From contig NZ_CP084628.1 of NCBI RefSeq assembly GCF_022878925.1, positions 248,001 to 312,000 on the forward strand: a DNA stretch of 64,000 nt, in the 5' to 3' direction. Within the stretch, counting starts at the first letter, position 1. Every line of letters begins with the position of its first letter. A program made the translations under genes and the position numbers. The notes below the pieces were generated by a model. That model saw only the letters and a program-made list of their open reading frames with translations. It had not been told where the DNA came from and made no database searches. Below, piece after piece: positions 35,121 through 44,042 of this stretch. This stretch comes from Caballeronia sp. TF1N1. Its GTDB lineage: Bacteria > Pseudomonadota > Gammaproteobacteria > Burkholderiales > Burkholderiaceae.

Positions 35121-36467
35121 TCAACTGAGAATTGGCGACGCTGGTTGGGCTACCCGATCGATGGAATCGATCCGGGTTTCGTTTGTTGCCCTAGTCGCCG
35201 GCTTCCAGCCCGGTGCGTTCGGGTTCGTCGCCTGCACCTTTACCTTCGATTGCTTCGCGCCGTCCCACCACTCGTAGCTATAAGTCGAGGTCGTGCGCGT
35301 GTCGTTCGAGTCGTCCGGCGTCGAGTCGATCTGCGTGAGCGTGCCATCGGCCATGCGCGTGTAGCTCGTGCTCATGCCGTTCAAAGCATCGCGCTCCGAT
35401 ATCTGCAGGCTGTCGGCATCCCACACGCGCGTGACGTTCGACACCACCTTGCCCGTTTTTACATCGCGCTCGATCTGCGAGGTCACCCGACCCATCAGGT
35501 CATTGGTGCGCTCCTGCGCCACGATACCGTTGATCGTCTGCGTCTGCAGATAACCATTCGCGTCGTACGCATAGCGCTCGGTGCGGCCGTCCTTCGCGTA
35601 CACCGCGAGCACGCGCTCGCCCGCTGCGTTGTAGCCGAGCTGCACGCCATCGCTTCCCATCGGTCCGGCGACGATGCGATCGCCCGCGAGCGTGCCCATC
35701 GTCACCGTGAAGCGATTCAGTGCGTCGTATTCGTACCAGTAATCTTGCGTCTTCTGGTGGTAGCCCACCATGTCCATATAGGTCGCCGTCATGCGACGCC
35801 GGTTGCCCACCGCGTCGTATTCGTACTTCACCTGATAAGCGTTGTCCGTGATCGATACCACGCGATTGAGCGCGTCGTACTCCACCCGCGATTGCGCGAA
35901 CACATACGAGTCGCCGAAGTTGGTGAAGTATTCCGCCGTGCGATTGCCGTCGCCATCGTATTCGTACAGCGACTGCGTCTTGGTCGCGTGGTCCACGATC
36001 GAGCGCACCAGGCCATGCGAGTAGTACGTGTAGTCCACATCCTGTCCCGTGCTGCCGGTTTGCTTCGTAACCAGACCGGCCCAGTTGTATGTGTACTGAA
36101 ACACGTGGCCGCCCAGGTCCGTGTGTTTCGTCACGCGGCCGAACGTGTCTTGCTCGTCGATCGTGGTGCGGCCGTTGGCGTCGGTCATGGTCTTGATCCA
36201 GCCACCCGTCACCGATGTGCCCACCGAGGCGATGCTGTTCGCCCACTTGTAGTCGTACTGAACCGTGCGGCCCGCGGCGCTCACGGTCTTGACGATACGG
36301 CCATCGGCATCGTAGTACGTCTTCTCGCGCGCGCCCAGCGCATCGGTATGCGCGATACGTTGGTCCAGATCGTCGTACTCGTAGCGCTCGACGCTGCTGG
36401 CCACCGTCCCAGGACAAGCTGACCCGCTCGAAATCGGGCAAATCGAGCTCGTGATGCCAGGCGACAC
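35121..36467 (-). pseudogene. Internal fragment of an RHS/YD-repeat gene
   Basis: The - strand frame (448 codons) is dense with YD repeats: YEYDDLDQRI, YYDADGRIV, YEYDGDGNRT, VEYDALNRVV, YEYDAVGNRR, YAYDANGYL. RHS proteins are usually over 1,000 residues, with an N-terminal delivery domain and a C-terminal DPxG core boundary plus toxin; none of these is present. The first 20 or so codons are antisense to flgG sequence, and the last 25 are not RHS-like. The RHS part is therefore bounded by breakpoints near 36390-36411 and 35195. It has no internal stop. It is probably a relic left by recombination. Confidence 0.85.
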
Positions 36468-36714
36468 GCGCGCCCTTCAGTCCGAAGGCAACGGCGTCTA
36501 TCGCGCACCGGATGACGGTGTCGCGCTGTCGCGCGTTCGTTCGGGCGAGGATAACGCGGGCACGCTGGTGCAGGGATACAGCGAGGCATCGAACGTCTCG
36601 CTCTCCGATGAACTCGTCAACCTCATGATGTATCAACGCGCCTATGCCGCCAACGCGCGGCTCGTTCAGGTGGGCGACGAACTGATGTCGATTGCCAACG
36701 GCCTGAAGCGCTAG
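36412..36714 (+). pseudogene. flgG': 3' remnant of flgG (distal rod protein), truncated by the RHS fragment
   Basis: The + frame reads GQADPLEIGQIELVMPGD, LQSEGNGVYR and then SEASNVSLSDELVNLMMYQR, AYAANARLVQVGDELMSI. This is the C-terminal end of a FlgG-type rod protein, in which the xASNV...ELVNLI.QRAYxxN motif is conserved. It is directly followed by flgH and flgI, the usual flgG-H-I order. Upstream the frame hits a stop at 36382 inside RHS sequence. About 160 N-terminal residues are missing, so no functional FlgG can be made from here. Confidence 0.85.
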
Positions 36715-36725
36715 GACGCCGCAAG

Positions 36726-37310
36726 ATGATTCCATACAGCCTACGCATCATCTTCGTGCTCTGTTGCGCGTTCACATCGCTCGATGTGCATGCCGCGAAC
36801 CTGTTCAGTGCCGAGGCATATCACTCGCTGACGGCCGACCGGCGCGCGTCGAACGCCGGCGACATCGTGACCATTCTCGTCTATGAAAATTCGTCGGCCA
36901 GCAATAGCGCGGATACCTCCACCAATACAGGCTTTGCCATAAACGGCAAGGTTTCGACGCTCTACGCCGGAAACAATATGGCGCAGGTGGGCGCGGGCGA
37001 TAACTACGGCGGCAAAGGCAAGATCGAGCGCGCCGGGCGCCTGCTGGCGCAGATCAGCGCGAGCGTGACGGATGTCATGTCGAATGGCGACTTGATCGTG
37101 GCGGGCGATCAGAACATCGATGTCAATGGCGAGAAGACGCGCATCCATCTGAAAGGGCGTGTGCGTCCAGTCGACATCGCGCAGAACAACACCGTCCTGT
37201 CGAACCGGCTTGCCGATGCACAGATCGACTACACCGGCGAAGGGTTCATTACCGACCGCTCGCGCCCCGGTCTGATTCCCCGCTTCTTCGCATGGCTCGG
37301 GCTCTGGTAA
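36726..37310 (+). CDS. flgH: Flagellar L-ring protein FlgH
   Basis: This 194-residue protein matches FlgH: AGDIVTILVYENSSASN near residue 45, then DVMSNGDLIVAGDQNIDVNGE and VRPVDIAQNNTVLSNRLADAQIDYTG. FlgH forms the outer-membrane L-ring around the rod. Unlike typical FlgH, it has no lipobox: the leader (FVLCCAFTSLDVHAAN) fits signal peptidase I cleavage after VHA, so the usual acylated Cys is missing. It overlaps flgI by one base (TAATG). Confidence 0.92.
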   Translation: MIPYSLRIIFVLCCAFTSLDVHAANLFSAEAYHSLTADRRASNAGDIVTILVYENSSASNSADTSTNTGFAINGKVSTLYAGNNMAQVGAGDNYGGKGKIERAGRLLAQISASVTDVMSNGDLIVAGDQNIDVNGEKTRIHLKGRVRPVDIAQNNTVLSNRLADAQIDYTGEGFITDRSRPGLIPRFFAWLGLW

Positions 37311-38446
37311 TGCGCAGACCTCCACTTCTTTTTTCAGCGGCAGGCCTCGCGCTGCTCGTTCTAATCGCCTTCTCGTCACAAGCCAGCGCGGTGACCTCTG
37401 AAGTGCGTCTCAAGGATCTCGGCCGTTTTCTCGGCTGGCGCGACAACATGCTCGTTGGATACGGCCTCGTTTCGGGGCTTGCAGGATCGGGCGATACACC
37501 GCGTTCTCAGGCTACCCGTCAGGCGCTCGCCAACATGATGTCGCAGTTCGACATGGCGATTACGCAGGACCAGATTCAAAGCCGCAACGTCGCGCTCGTC
37601 ACGGTGACAGCGACGCTGCCTCCCACTGCCGACACCGGAGATCGAATCGACGTTAACGTGACCTCGATGGGTGACGCACGCAGCCTGGCCGGAGGAACCC
37701 TCATCATGACCTCTCTCCGCGGCCCGGATCGCAAGATGTATGCACTCGCGCAGGGCCCGCTTTCGGTCGGTGGTTATCGATACGACGCCAATGGCAATAC
37801 GAAGCTCAAGAATCACCCTACCTCTGGCGTCGTGCCACTTGGCGCTACCGTCGAAGTTCCGGTGCGCGCCGATCTGGTCACCGACGATGGCTATCTGCGC
37901 TTCGTACTGAAGGACGCGGACGCCAGCACTGCCCGACGCATCGAACAACGCATCAATCAAGGTCTTGGCTTAGGCGCCGCGCGCGCGCTCGATGCGAAGA
38001 CCGTACAGATTCGTGCACCTGGAAGCTCGCTCGCCTTGAACGACTATGTCGCTCGCATCGAGACGCTTGCCGTCGAACCAGATCAGGTTTCGCGCGTCGT
38101 CATCAACGAACGTACCGGCACGGTCGTGTCGGGCGGCGACACGCGCATCTCGCCGATCACTATCTCCCATGGCGACATAAGGGTATCCATCTCCACCGAA
38201 TACACCGCTTCGCAGCCGGGGCTCGTCAGCTTCACGGGACCGGGCGTGCGCAGCATGGTCGTTGGCAATACGGATCTGACGGTCGAGGAATCAGGTCCGG
38301 CGGTTTCCGCATCGTTCCCGCGTGGCACGGTGGGCGATCTCGTCCGCGCGCTCTCCGCATCACATATCAGTACCAGAGATGTCATCTCCATTCTTCAGGC
38401 GATTAAGACTGCCGGAGCGCTTCATGCAGAACTCGTCATCCAGTAA
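37310..38446 (+). CDS. flgI: Flagellar P-ring protein FlgI
   Basis: This 378-residue periplasmic P-ring protein has a leader ending at SQASAV, then VRLKDLGRFLGWRDNMLVGYGLVSGLAGSGD, close to the FlgI consensus except GRFLGWRDN (usually xxIxGVRxN). Further matches are VTVTATLPP, DVNVTSMGDARSLAGG and the C-terminal DLVRALSASHISTRDVISILQAIKTAGALHAEL. ATG 37310 overlaps the flgH stop, preferred over ATG 37292 inside flgH. Length is normal. Confidence 0.95.
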   Translation: MRRPPLLFSAAGLALLVLIAFSSQASAVTSEVRLKDLGRFLGWRDNMLVGYGLVSGLAGSGDTPRSQATRQALANMMSQFDMAITQDQIQSRNVALVTVTATLPPTADTGDRIDVNVTSMGDARSLAGGTLIMTSLRGPDRKMYALAQGPLSVGGYRYDANGNTKLKNHPTSGVVPLGATVEVPVRADLVTDDGYLRFVLKDADASTARRIEQRINQGLGLGAARALDAKTVQIRAPGSSLALNDYVARIETLAVEPDQVSRVVINERTGTVVSGGDTRISPITISHGDIRVSISTEYTASQPGLVSFTGPGVRSMVVGNTDLTVEESGPAVSASFPRGTVGDLVRALSASHISTRDVISILQAIKTAGALHAELVIQ

Positions 38447-38476
38447 TCATCAAGGCAAAAGAGGAGGCGCAACATC

Positions 38477-38842
38477 ATGAGCATCGACCTCGTGTCTGCC
38501 ATCGCGAGCAAGGCGCTTGACGGACTTTTCGTCAGGCAGATTGCGACGGCGAATAACATTGCGAACGCCAGTTCCGAAGGCTTCATGCCGACGAGCGTGT
38601 CGTTCGAGGACGCGCTGCGTAACGCAGCCGAAGTCCACGCAGGCGACGACACCGCACGTATCGCGACGCGTGTGGCGAACGTCACGCCTCTATTGACCAT
38701 CGAAACCACCGGCCTAACCCAGGGCTCACGACTCGATCGGGAGATCGCGACGGCATCCGAGACCTCGGCGCGATACGCCATGGTGACCGGCATGCTCGAC
38801 CGCACCCTGCAAATGCAGATGCTGGCGATCAAGGGAGCCTGA
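38477..38842 (+). CDS. flgB: Flagellar proximal rod protein FlgB
   Basis: This 121-residue rod protein contains the N-terminal rod motif IATANNIANASSEGFMP (family ANLANxxTPGY, with a changed end) and the C-terminal helix LDREIATASETSARYAMVTG typical of FlgB. A strong AGAGGAGG ribosome site precedes the ATG. It is slightly shorter than usual (about 135). It opens the flgB-flgC-fliE-fliF series. Confidence 0.88.
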   Translation: MSIDLVSAIASKALDGLFVRQIATANNIANASSEGFMPTSVSFEDALRNAAEVHAGDDTARIATRVANVTPLLTIETTGLTQGSRLDREIATASETSARYAMVTGMLDRTLQMQMLAIKGA

Positions 38843-38848
38843 CGCGAT

Positions 38849-39298
38849 ATGTCGACAGGAATCTTCGCTATCGCCCGTTCCGGCATGGATGTCGAGCATC
38901 AGCGCATGGAAGTCATCGCGCAGAACCTGGCCAACGCAAGCGCCACGCGTGCGGCCGGCAGCCAGCCGTATCAGCCCATGCGCCTCGTGTCGGGACCACG
39001 CGCATCTGACGCATCCTCGCTGGCATTTTCAAGCGAGCTTTCGCATGCTGCGCTAGCGAATCTCAGCGGCGCGCAGACGCTGTCAGTCGAACCGGTCGAT
39101 GCCGCGCCTCGTCTCGTCCATGACCCCGCGCACCCCCATGCCGATGCGAAGGGCTTCGTCCGCTATCCCGGGATCGATCACGCCGGTGAAATGGCGTTGA
39201 TGGTGCAAACGCTGCGCGTTTATGAAGCGAACACGGTGATGTTCAACGCAGGGAGATCGATGTACATGCGCGCGCTCGAACTGGGGAATAAGGGATGA
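38849..39298 (+). CDS. flgC: Flagellar proximal rod protein FlgC
   Basis: This 149-residue rod protein shows FAIARSGMDVEHQRMEVIAQNLANASATR, the usual FlgC N-terminus. Its C-terminal segment GFVRYPGIDHAGEMALMVQTLRVYEANTVMFNAG matches the family (YPNVDxxxEMxxMIxAxRxYEANVxxxN). It begins 6 bp after flgB, and its stop overlaps the fliE start. Confidence 0.92.
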   Translation: MSTGIFAIARSGMDVEHQRMEVIAQNLANASATRAAGSQPYQPMRLVSGPRASDASSLAFSSELSHAALANLSGAQTLSVEPVDAAPRLVHDPAHPHADAKGFVRYPGIDHAGEMALMVQTLRVYEANTVMFNAGRSMYMRALELGNKG

Positions 39299-39594
39299 AC
39301 ATTGAAAGCATCGGATTTTCGGGCATGCCGGAGTCCCCGGCGGTGCAATGGCCGGCCGGTTCGTCGGCTGCCAATCAGGACTTCGGCACGATGCTGGCGA
39401 GCGGCGTGGTCAACGTCGACCGCGCCGTGCAGACAGCGCAAGACGCCGTTACCCGCTTCGCTATCGGAGACGATACTCCGCCTCACCAGGTGATGCTGGC
39501 ACTCGAAGATGCGCGCTTGCAGTTGCAGTTCGCCCTGCAGGTCCGCTCGAAGCTGGTCGAGGGTTATCAGGAACTAATGCGGATGCAGATCTAG
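39295..39594 (+). CDS. fliE: Flagellar MS ring-rod junction protein FliE
   Basis: This 99-residue small helical protein has a C-terminus (PHQVMLALEDARLQLQFALQVRSKLVEGYQELMRMQI) that matches the FliE consensus of an L..V..K....Y.E.M.MQ helix. FliE joins the MS ring to the proximal rod. It overlaps flgC by 4 bp and lies one base before fliF. Confidence 0.92.
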   Translation: MNIESIGFSGMPESPAVQWPAGSSAANQDFGTMLASGVVNVDRAVQTAQDAVTRFAIGDDTPPHQVMLALEDARLQLQFALQVRSKLVEGYQELMRMQI

Positions 39595-39595
39595 C

Positions 39596-41035
39596 ATGAA
39601 CTCAACCTCCTCGCGCCTGTTGGAGCGCTTCACCGACGCGTCGTTCATGCGCCGCTGCGCACTTGTCGCCGGTCTGCTGTTGATCATCGCCTTCGTGGCG
39701 TTGTCGGCATGGCTGCTCGTGCGGCCATCATACGAGGTGATGTTCAGCGATCTAAAGCGTCAGGACGCGGCCGTCATCGCTACCGAACTCGAAAAGCAAA
39801 AAATTCCCTTCCGCTACGACGAGGAACACGCGGCCATTCTCGTGCCGAGTGGCGACACGCGCGCCACGCGCCTCAAACTCATGAGTCGCGATCTGCGTTT
39901 GCAAGGCGTCGTGGGCCTTGAGCTTTTCAATAACTCGGATCTCGGTCTCACCGAATTCGCGCAGAAGGTCAATTATCAGCGCGCATTGCAAGGCGAACTC
40001 GCGCGCACCATCATGACGCTCGATGAGATCGATCTTGCGCGGGTCCACATCACCTTGCCCGAATCATCGGTCTTTCATCGCGATAATGCCCGGCCCAAGG
40101 CGTCCGTTGCCCTTTTCATGCGCGACGGCCAGACGCTCGGCGTCAATGCGATTCGCGGCATCCAGCGTCTCGTCGCGGCGGCGGTCCCCGAACTGACTCC
40201 CGCCGATGTTTCGATACTCGACGCGAGCGGCGCACCTGCCAGCGCTACCAGCAGCGAAGTCGACGATCAAGCACTGCTATTGAAGCAAGCCATCGAACAA
40301 AATTATGAACGCAAGATCGCGGCGCTGATCGCAGCCGTGACCGGCCCAGGACATGCATCGGTGAGCGTGGAGGCATCGATCAATACCGATCAGGTGCGCT
40401 CGACGCACGAATCGACGATAAGCCGGCCGGGTTCATCCGATTCAAGCTCGAATGTACCGCTTCCTTCTTCGCGCGCCATGCCCGACGCCGGCAAGCCGCC
40501 GTTGCCCGCGCCGCAGTCACCGGCCTTGCGCGAAGACGCCCGGACGGTGCACGAGACCGAACAGATCGTGCGAACGCCGGGCGCGGTGCGTCGTTTGTCC
40601 GTCGGCATCGTGTACGACCGTGCCTTGCCACAGGAACAGATGCAGCGCCTGACAAGCGTCATCTCGACCGCGATAGGACTCGATGCGTCGCGCGGCGACG
40701 TCCTCTCCACGTTCGTTCGCGACGCGCAAGTTGGCGCTTCCACGACCGACCAGGATATACGAACCCTGCAAAACGCGAAGCAGGCCGAGAGCATTCAACC
40801 GGAGGAAGCAGCGGCTTCGGCTCCCGTGCATGCGGGCCAGCCGGGCTGGCTGAATGCATCGCTCGGACTGCCCGCCGTTGCAATGACCCTCGTCTTGCTT
40901 GGAGCGCTATTGATCCACGCTCGCTCGCGGGTCAATGCGTCGAATCGCTCGAAGCGGCTTACCGCTTCGGAACGCGATCGACACGTGGCACGCCTTCGCC
41001 AACTGCTCGCCGTCGAGGAGTCCACGCATGAGTAA
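39596..41035 (+). CDS. fliF: Flagellar MS-ring protein FliF
   Basis: This 479-residue MS-ring protein has TM1 at about residues 22-44 and TM2 at about 415-437. Conserved text includes YEVMFSDLKRQDAAVIATELEKQKIPF, FNNSDLGLTEFAQKVNYQRALQGELARTI and ARVHITLPESSVF. It is shorter than usual (about 550). The cytoplasmic tail that binds FliG is reduced to about 40 residues ending VARLRQLLAVEE, a weak match to the usual FliG-binding tail. It overlaps the FliG-like gene by 8 bp. Confidence 0.93.
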   Translation: MNSTSSRLLERFTDASFMRRCALVAGLLLIIAFVALSAWLLVRPSYEVMFSDLKRQDAAVIATELEKQKIPFRYDEEHAAILVPSGDTRATRLKLMSRDLRLQGVVGLELFNNSDLGLTEFAQKVNYQRALQGELARTIMTLDEIDLARVHITLPESSVFHRDNARPKASVALFMRDGQTLGVNAIRGIQRLVAAAVPELTPADVSILDASGAPASATSSEVDDQALLLKQAIEQNYERKIAALIAAVTGPGHASVSVEASINTDQVRSTHESTISRPGSSDSSSNVPLPSSRAMPDAGKPPLPAPQSPALREDARTVHETEQIVRTPGAVRRLSVGIVYDRALPQEQMQRLTSVISTAIGLDASRGDVLSTFVRDAQVGASTTDQDIRTLQNAKQAESIQPEEAAASAPVHAGQPGWLNASLGLPAVAMTLVLLGALLIHARSRVNASNRSKRLTASERDRHVARLRQLLAVEESTHE

Positions 41036-41582
41036 GCGGCAACGCGACCTGCGCCGGGCCATGGCGGATTTGCTGTCGAATCCGATCGAAGACGTCGAGG
41101 CAATCTGGAATGCGCTTTCTCCGGACGAGCGCGAGCGACTCAAACCCATGATGGCATCGGCCTCGGGACTGCATCGGGAAGTAAACATGACCTGGGCCGC
41201 AGGCACCGGAGATCATGCTAAGTCCAAGACATCGAATACGAGCGACGATGACATCGCGCGCCTCGTGCATCGAATGCAAACAATGCCGGACATGCTTGCG
41301 CGAAGTCTCCTTTGCAGCCTCGATCCAAAATCTGCGAAGGCCGTCGTTGGCTGCTTGCCGGAGAACCGTCGCCGGGATCTCGAGAATCGGGAGGACGCGC
41401 GGTTGTTGACCGCACACGCTCGCGCAGCCTGGATCGAAGCTTGCCTGCAAGGCGTGGCGCAGGCCGACATCGATCAGCCCTCTCGCGACGTTGCGAAGCA
41501 GCCTGGCGCACCCGCACGGCTGATCAAGCACTTCCTTTGCGTATTGCGCCAACGAACGACAAGGAAAGCATGGGCTCGGTGA
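41028..41582 (+). CDS. Short divergent FliG-like protein at the fliG locus
   Basis: This 184-residue protein lies exactly between fliF and fliH, where fliG normally sits. A FliG is about 330 residues. Here only a segment near residue 92, MLARSLLCSLDPKSAKAVVGCLPENRRRDL, resembles a FliG helical repeat (xALLLSxLDPExAxxVLxxLPxxLR). The EHPQ motif and the charged torque helix are not found. It could be a shortened C-ring/switch protein or a new scaffold that no longer supports rotation. The assignment rests on position plus one helix. Confidence 0.5.
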   Translation: MSKRQRDLRRAMADLLSNPIEDVEAIWNALSPDERERLKPMMASASGLHREVNMTWAAGTGDHAKSKTSNTSDDDIARLVHRMQTMPDMLARSLLCSLDPKSAKAVVGCLPENRRRDLENREDARLLTAHARAAWIEACLQGVAQADIDQPSRDVAKQPGAPARLIKHFLCVLRQRTTRKAWAR

Positions 41583-42268
41583 TCAAGGCTCGTAGTGTGC
41601 GCTATTCCTCACTTTATGCGACGGTCGAGTCCGTGCGCGCTGAGGGCTCTTCTGCATCCGATGTGTCGGCGAGCGACGCAATGCCCGATACTCGCGATAT
41701 CGAGTTGCTCGCCTTGCAGCAGCAGGTTGCCGACCTTCGCGGGGCCTATGCCCAGCTCGAACTCGATGCCGTCGCCACCCGGACGAATGCACGTGAAGAG
41801 GGCTACGCCGAAGGGCTCGCGACCGGTAAGGTTCAGGCCTCGCTGCGTCGCGCGGAACGCGAGGCAGCGCTGCGCGATGGCTTGAATACCGCGATGGCAA
41901 AGTTCGACGCGACGCTGCGCGCGCTCGAGCCGCTTTCCATCGAGATCGCTTTGACCGCACTCGATAGAATCTTCGGCGATGCGGAAGGCCTGACTCGACT
42001 GGTCGAACGGACTGCCCGGCACCATGTGTCACAGCTATCGGCGAAATCGATCGTCATGCTCGAAGTATCGGCGGAGGACTTTGCCTCGGATGCGGAAGTC
42101 GCAGACGCAATGTCACCCACCTTGCGTGGTGACTCCGTTCGACTCCGCGTCAATTCGCAGCTTAAGGCAGGACAATGCCTCGTCCGGCTCTCGCTTGGCA
42201 CGCTCGACATTAGTCTCGACAGTCAGCTCGGCCGCATCCGCGATGCACTGCAGGAAGCGGCCACGTGA
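41570..42268 (+). CDS. fliH: Flagellar export stator protein FliH
   Basis: This 232-residue protein has a coiled-coil centre (ELLALQQQVADLRGAYAQLE), the REEGYAEGLATGK motif seen in FliH, and a C-terminal domain with HVSQLSAKSIVMLEVS. The last segment matches the SCTL/FliH end: DSVRLRVNSQLKAGQCLVRLSLGTLDISLDSQLGRI. FliH regulates the FliI ATPase. ATG 41570 overlaps the FliG-like gene by 13 bp; the fliI GTG overlaps its stop. Confidence 0.85.
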   Translation: MGSVIKARSVRYSSLYATVESVRAEGSSASDVSASDAMPDTRDIELLALQQQVADLRGAYAQLELDAVATRTNAREEGYAEGLATGKVQASLRRAEREAALRDGLNTAMAKFDATLRALEPLSIEIALTALDRIFGDAEGLTRLVERTARHHVSQLSAKSIVMLEVSAEDFASDAEVADAMSPTLRGDSVRLRVNSQLKAGQCLVRLSLGTLDISLDSQLGRIRDALQEAAT

Positions 42269-43593
42269 CTTCGCCCAGCAATCCCTCTTCGCATCGTTTC
42301 GTGGAAGCAGTGCGCGCCGCCGACGTCCTGACGCGTAAAGGCGCCATCACACGCGTCATGCCAACCTTCATCGAGGCGGATGGTCCCGGTGTGCCGGTCG
42401 GCGCGTTGTGCCGCATCGAAGGGACATTGCCGATTCTCGCCGAGGTGGTGCGCACCGAAATCGGCCGCATCACACTGGCACCGTTCGCTCCATTGAATTC
42501 GATACGTATCGGTGACGAAGTCTGCTCCGTGCGGACGGAAAGCGAGGTGCGCGTAGGCGACGGCCTGCTTGGTCGCGTCATCGATCCGCTCGGCCAGCCA
42601 CTGGACGGCGCAGGCGCCGTGGGTCTTCTCGAAGCCACCTGGCCTCTTGCTGGAATTGCTGCCTCGCCGCTCGAACGGACTTCGCCGTCCGTGCCACTGC
42701 AAACTGGAATCCGAGCCATCGATACCCTGCTCACCCTTGGCATTGGCCAGCGCGCTGGCATTTTCGCGGGAAGCGGCGTCGGCAAGTCGACCCTGTTGGG
42801 AAGCCTCGCACGGAACATCGAAGCCGATGTCTGCGTGGTGTGTCTGGTCGGCGAACGTGGACGAGAGGCCGAGGAGTTCTGGCGGCGCACTTTATCAGAC
42901 GAGGCGCGCGCCCGGTCGACCATGGTCGTTGCCACCTCTGATCAGCCCGCCATCCTGCGGGCCCGCTGTGTCCTTCATGCACTCGCGATTGCGGAGTATT
43001 TCCGCTCGAAGGGCCTTCATGTCCTGCTGTTGCTGGACTCCGTGACGCGTTATGCGCTTGCGCTGCGCGAGATCGGCCTTTCCGCTGGCGAACCGCCCAC
43101 CATGCGCGCCTATACCCCTGGCGTGTTCGCCGCCTTGCCGAAAGTCGTCGAACGTTGCGGCGGACTGCTCTCCGGCGGCGCTATCACCGCGCTCATGACG
43201 GTGCTTACGGAAACCGACGAGATCGACGACCCAATGGCGGAGACGATGCGCGCGCTCCTCGACGGACACATCGTGCTCACGCGTTCTCTCGCGGAACAAG
43301 GACACTATCCGGCAATCGATGTGCCTCGCAGCATCAGTCGTGCGTTTCAGCATGTCACGACCGCTGCTGAACGCCACACTGCCAGCGAAGCTATCGCACA
43401 ACTCTCCACGTACGAGTCGTCGCGAACGTTGATCGAGTCCGGTCTCTATGTGGCGGGAAGCCAGCCTTTACTTGACAGAGCGCTTGCCACACGCAGTCGA
43501 ATGATCGAATTCCTGCGTCAGGACTCGGACAAGCAGATATCCCGCGCCGATGCCAACGCCGCGCTCGCCGCACTGCATGGACATGCCACATGA
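42265..43593 (+). CDS. fliI: Flagellum-specific ATPase FliI
   Basis: This 442-residue rotary-type export ATPase has GIRAIDTLLTLGIGQRAGIF followed by the P-loop AGSGVGKSTLLG (about residues 168-179). VCLVGERGREAEEFW and the Walker B VLLLLDSVTRYALALREIGL follow. Length and motifs are complete, so it should be active in type III export. GTG start at 42265 overlaps the fliH stop. Its stop overlaps fliJ. Confidence 0.96.
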   Translation: MTSPSNPSSHRFVEAVRAADVLTRKGAITRVMPTFIEADGPGVPVGALCRIEGTLPILAEVVRTEIGRITLAPFAPLNSIRIGDEVCSVRTESEVRVGDGLLGRVIDPLGQPLDGAGAVGLLEATWPLAGIAASPLERTSPSVPLQTGIRAIDTLLTLGIGQRAGIFAGSGVGKSTLLGSLARNIEADVCVVCLVGERGREAEEFWRRTLSDEARARSTMVVATSDQPAILRARCVLHALAIAEYFRSKGLHVLLLLDSVTRYALALREIGLSAGEPPTMRAYTPGVFAALPKVVERCGGLLSGGAITALMTVLTETDEIDDPMAETMRALLDGHIVLTRSLAEQGHYPAIDVPRSISRAFQHVTTAAERHTASEAIAQLSTYESSRTLIESGLYVAGSQPLLDRALATRSRMIEFLRQDSDKQISRADANAALAALHGHAT

Positions 43594-44042
43594 ACAAGCA
43601 CGAACGCCTGCGCACCGCGAAGCAAGTCGCGCACATTCGCACGTTGCAAGTCGAGCGGCTGCGCGCCGAATATGAGCGCATGAAAGTCGAGGCATCGGCC
43701 GCGAAAACAGCCTGGCGCAACGCAAAAGACTACGTGGACCTTCAACGTGCCGCCTTGCGCCATGTTCTGGAAGCTCGCGGCGGAATCGATTTGACATTGG
43801 TCGTCAATCTGAATCAATTGCTCAGTTCAGCGATGAACGCCGCTGATGCTGCCCGGCTTGAAACTGATCGCAGGAACGAGCAGGTGAACGCACAGCGTCA
43901 GGCATGCACGCGAAGCCAGCAGTTAGCCGATCTTGCCGATACTCTCGCATCCCGTGCCGCCTTGTCGCATGCACGCAATCGCGAAGCGAGGCAAGCCGAT
44001 GCTATCGAGGACAACATGCGCGCCCGGTGGAACCTGCCGTGA
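43590..44042 (+). CDS. fliJ: Flagellar export chaperone FliJ
   Basis: This 150-residue, almost wholly helical, charged coiled-coil protein sits directly after fliI, the usual place for fliJ. The sequence lacks strong motifs, as is normal for FliJ. ATG 43590 overlaps fliI by 4 bp; its TGA overlaps the GTG of the next gene. Confidence 0.8.
   Translation: MNKHERLRTAKQVAHIRTLQVERLRAEYERMKVEASAAKTAWRNAKDYVDLQRAALRHVLEARGGIDLTLVVNLNQLLSSAMNAADAARLETDRRNEQVNAQRQACTRSQQLADLADTLASRAALSHARNREARQADAIEDNMRARWNLP

Noticed and set aside
34998..36422. Plus-strand 474-codon frame opposite the RHS fragment
   Set aside because: It reads as Arg/Val/His-rich text (many HR, RV, AR pairs) with no domain, while the - strand shows clear YD repeats.
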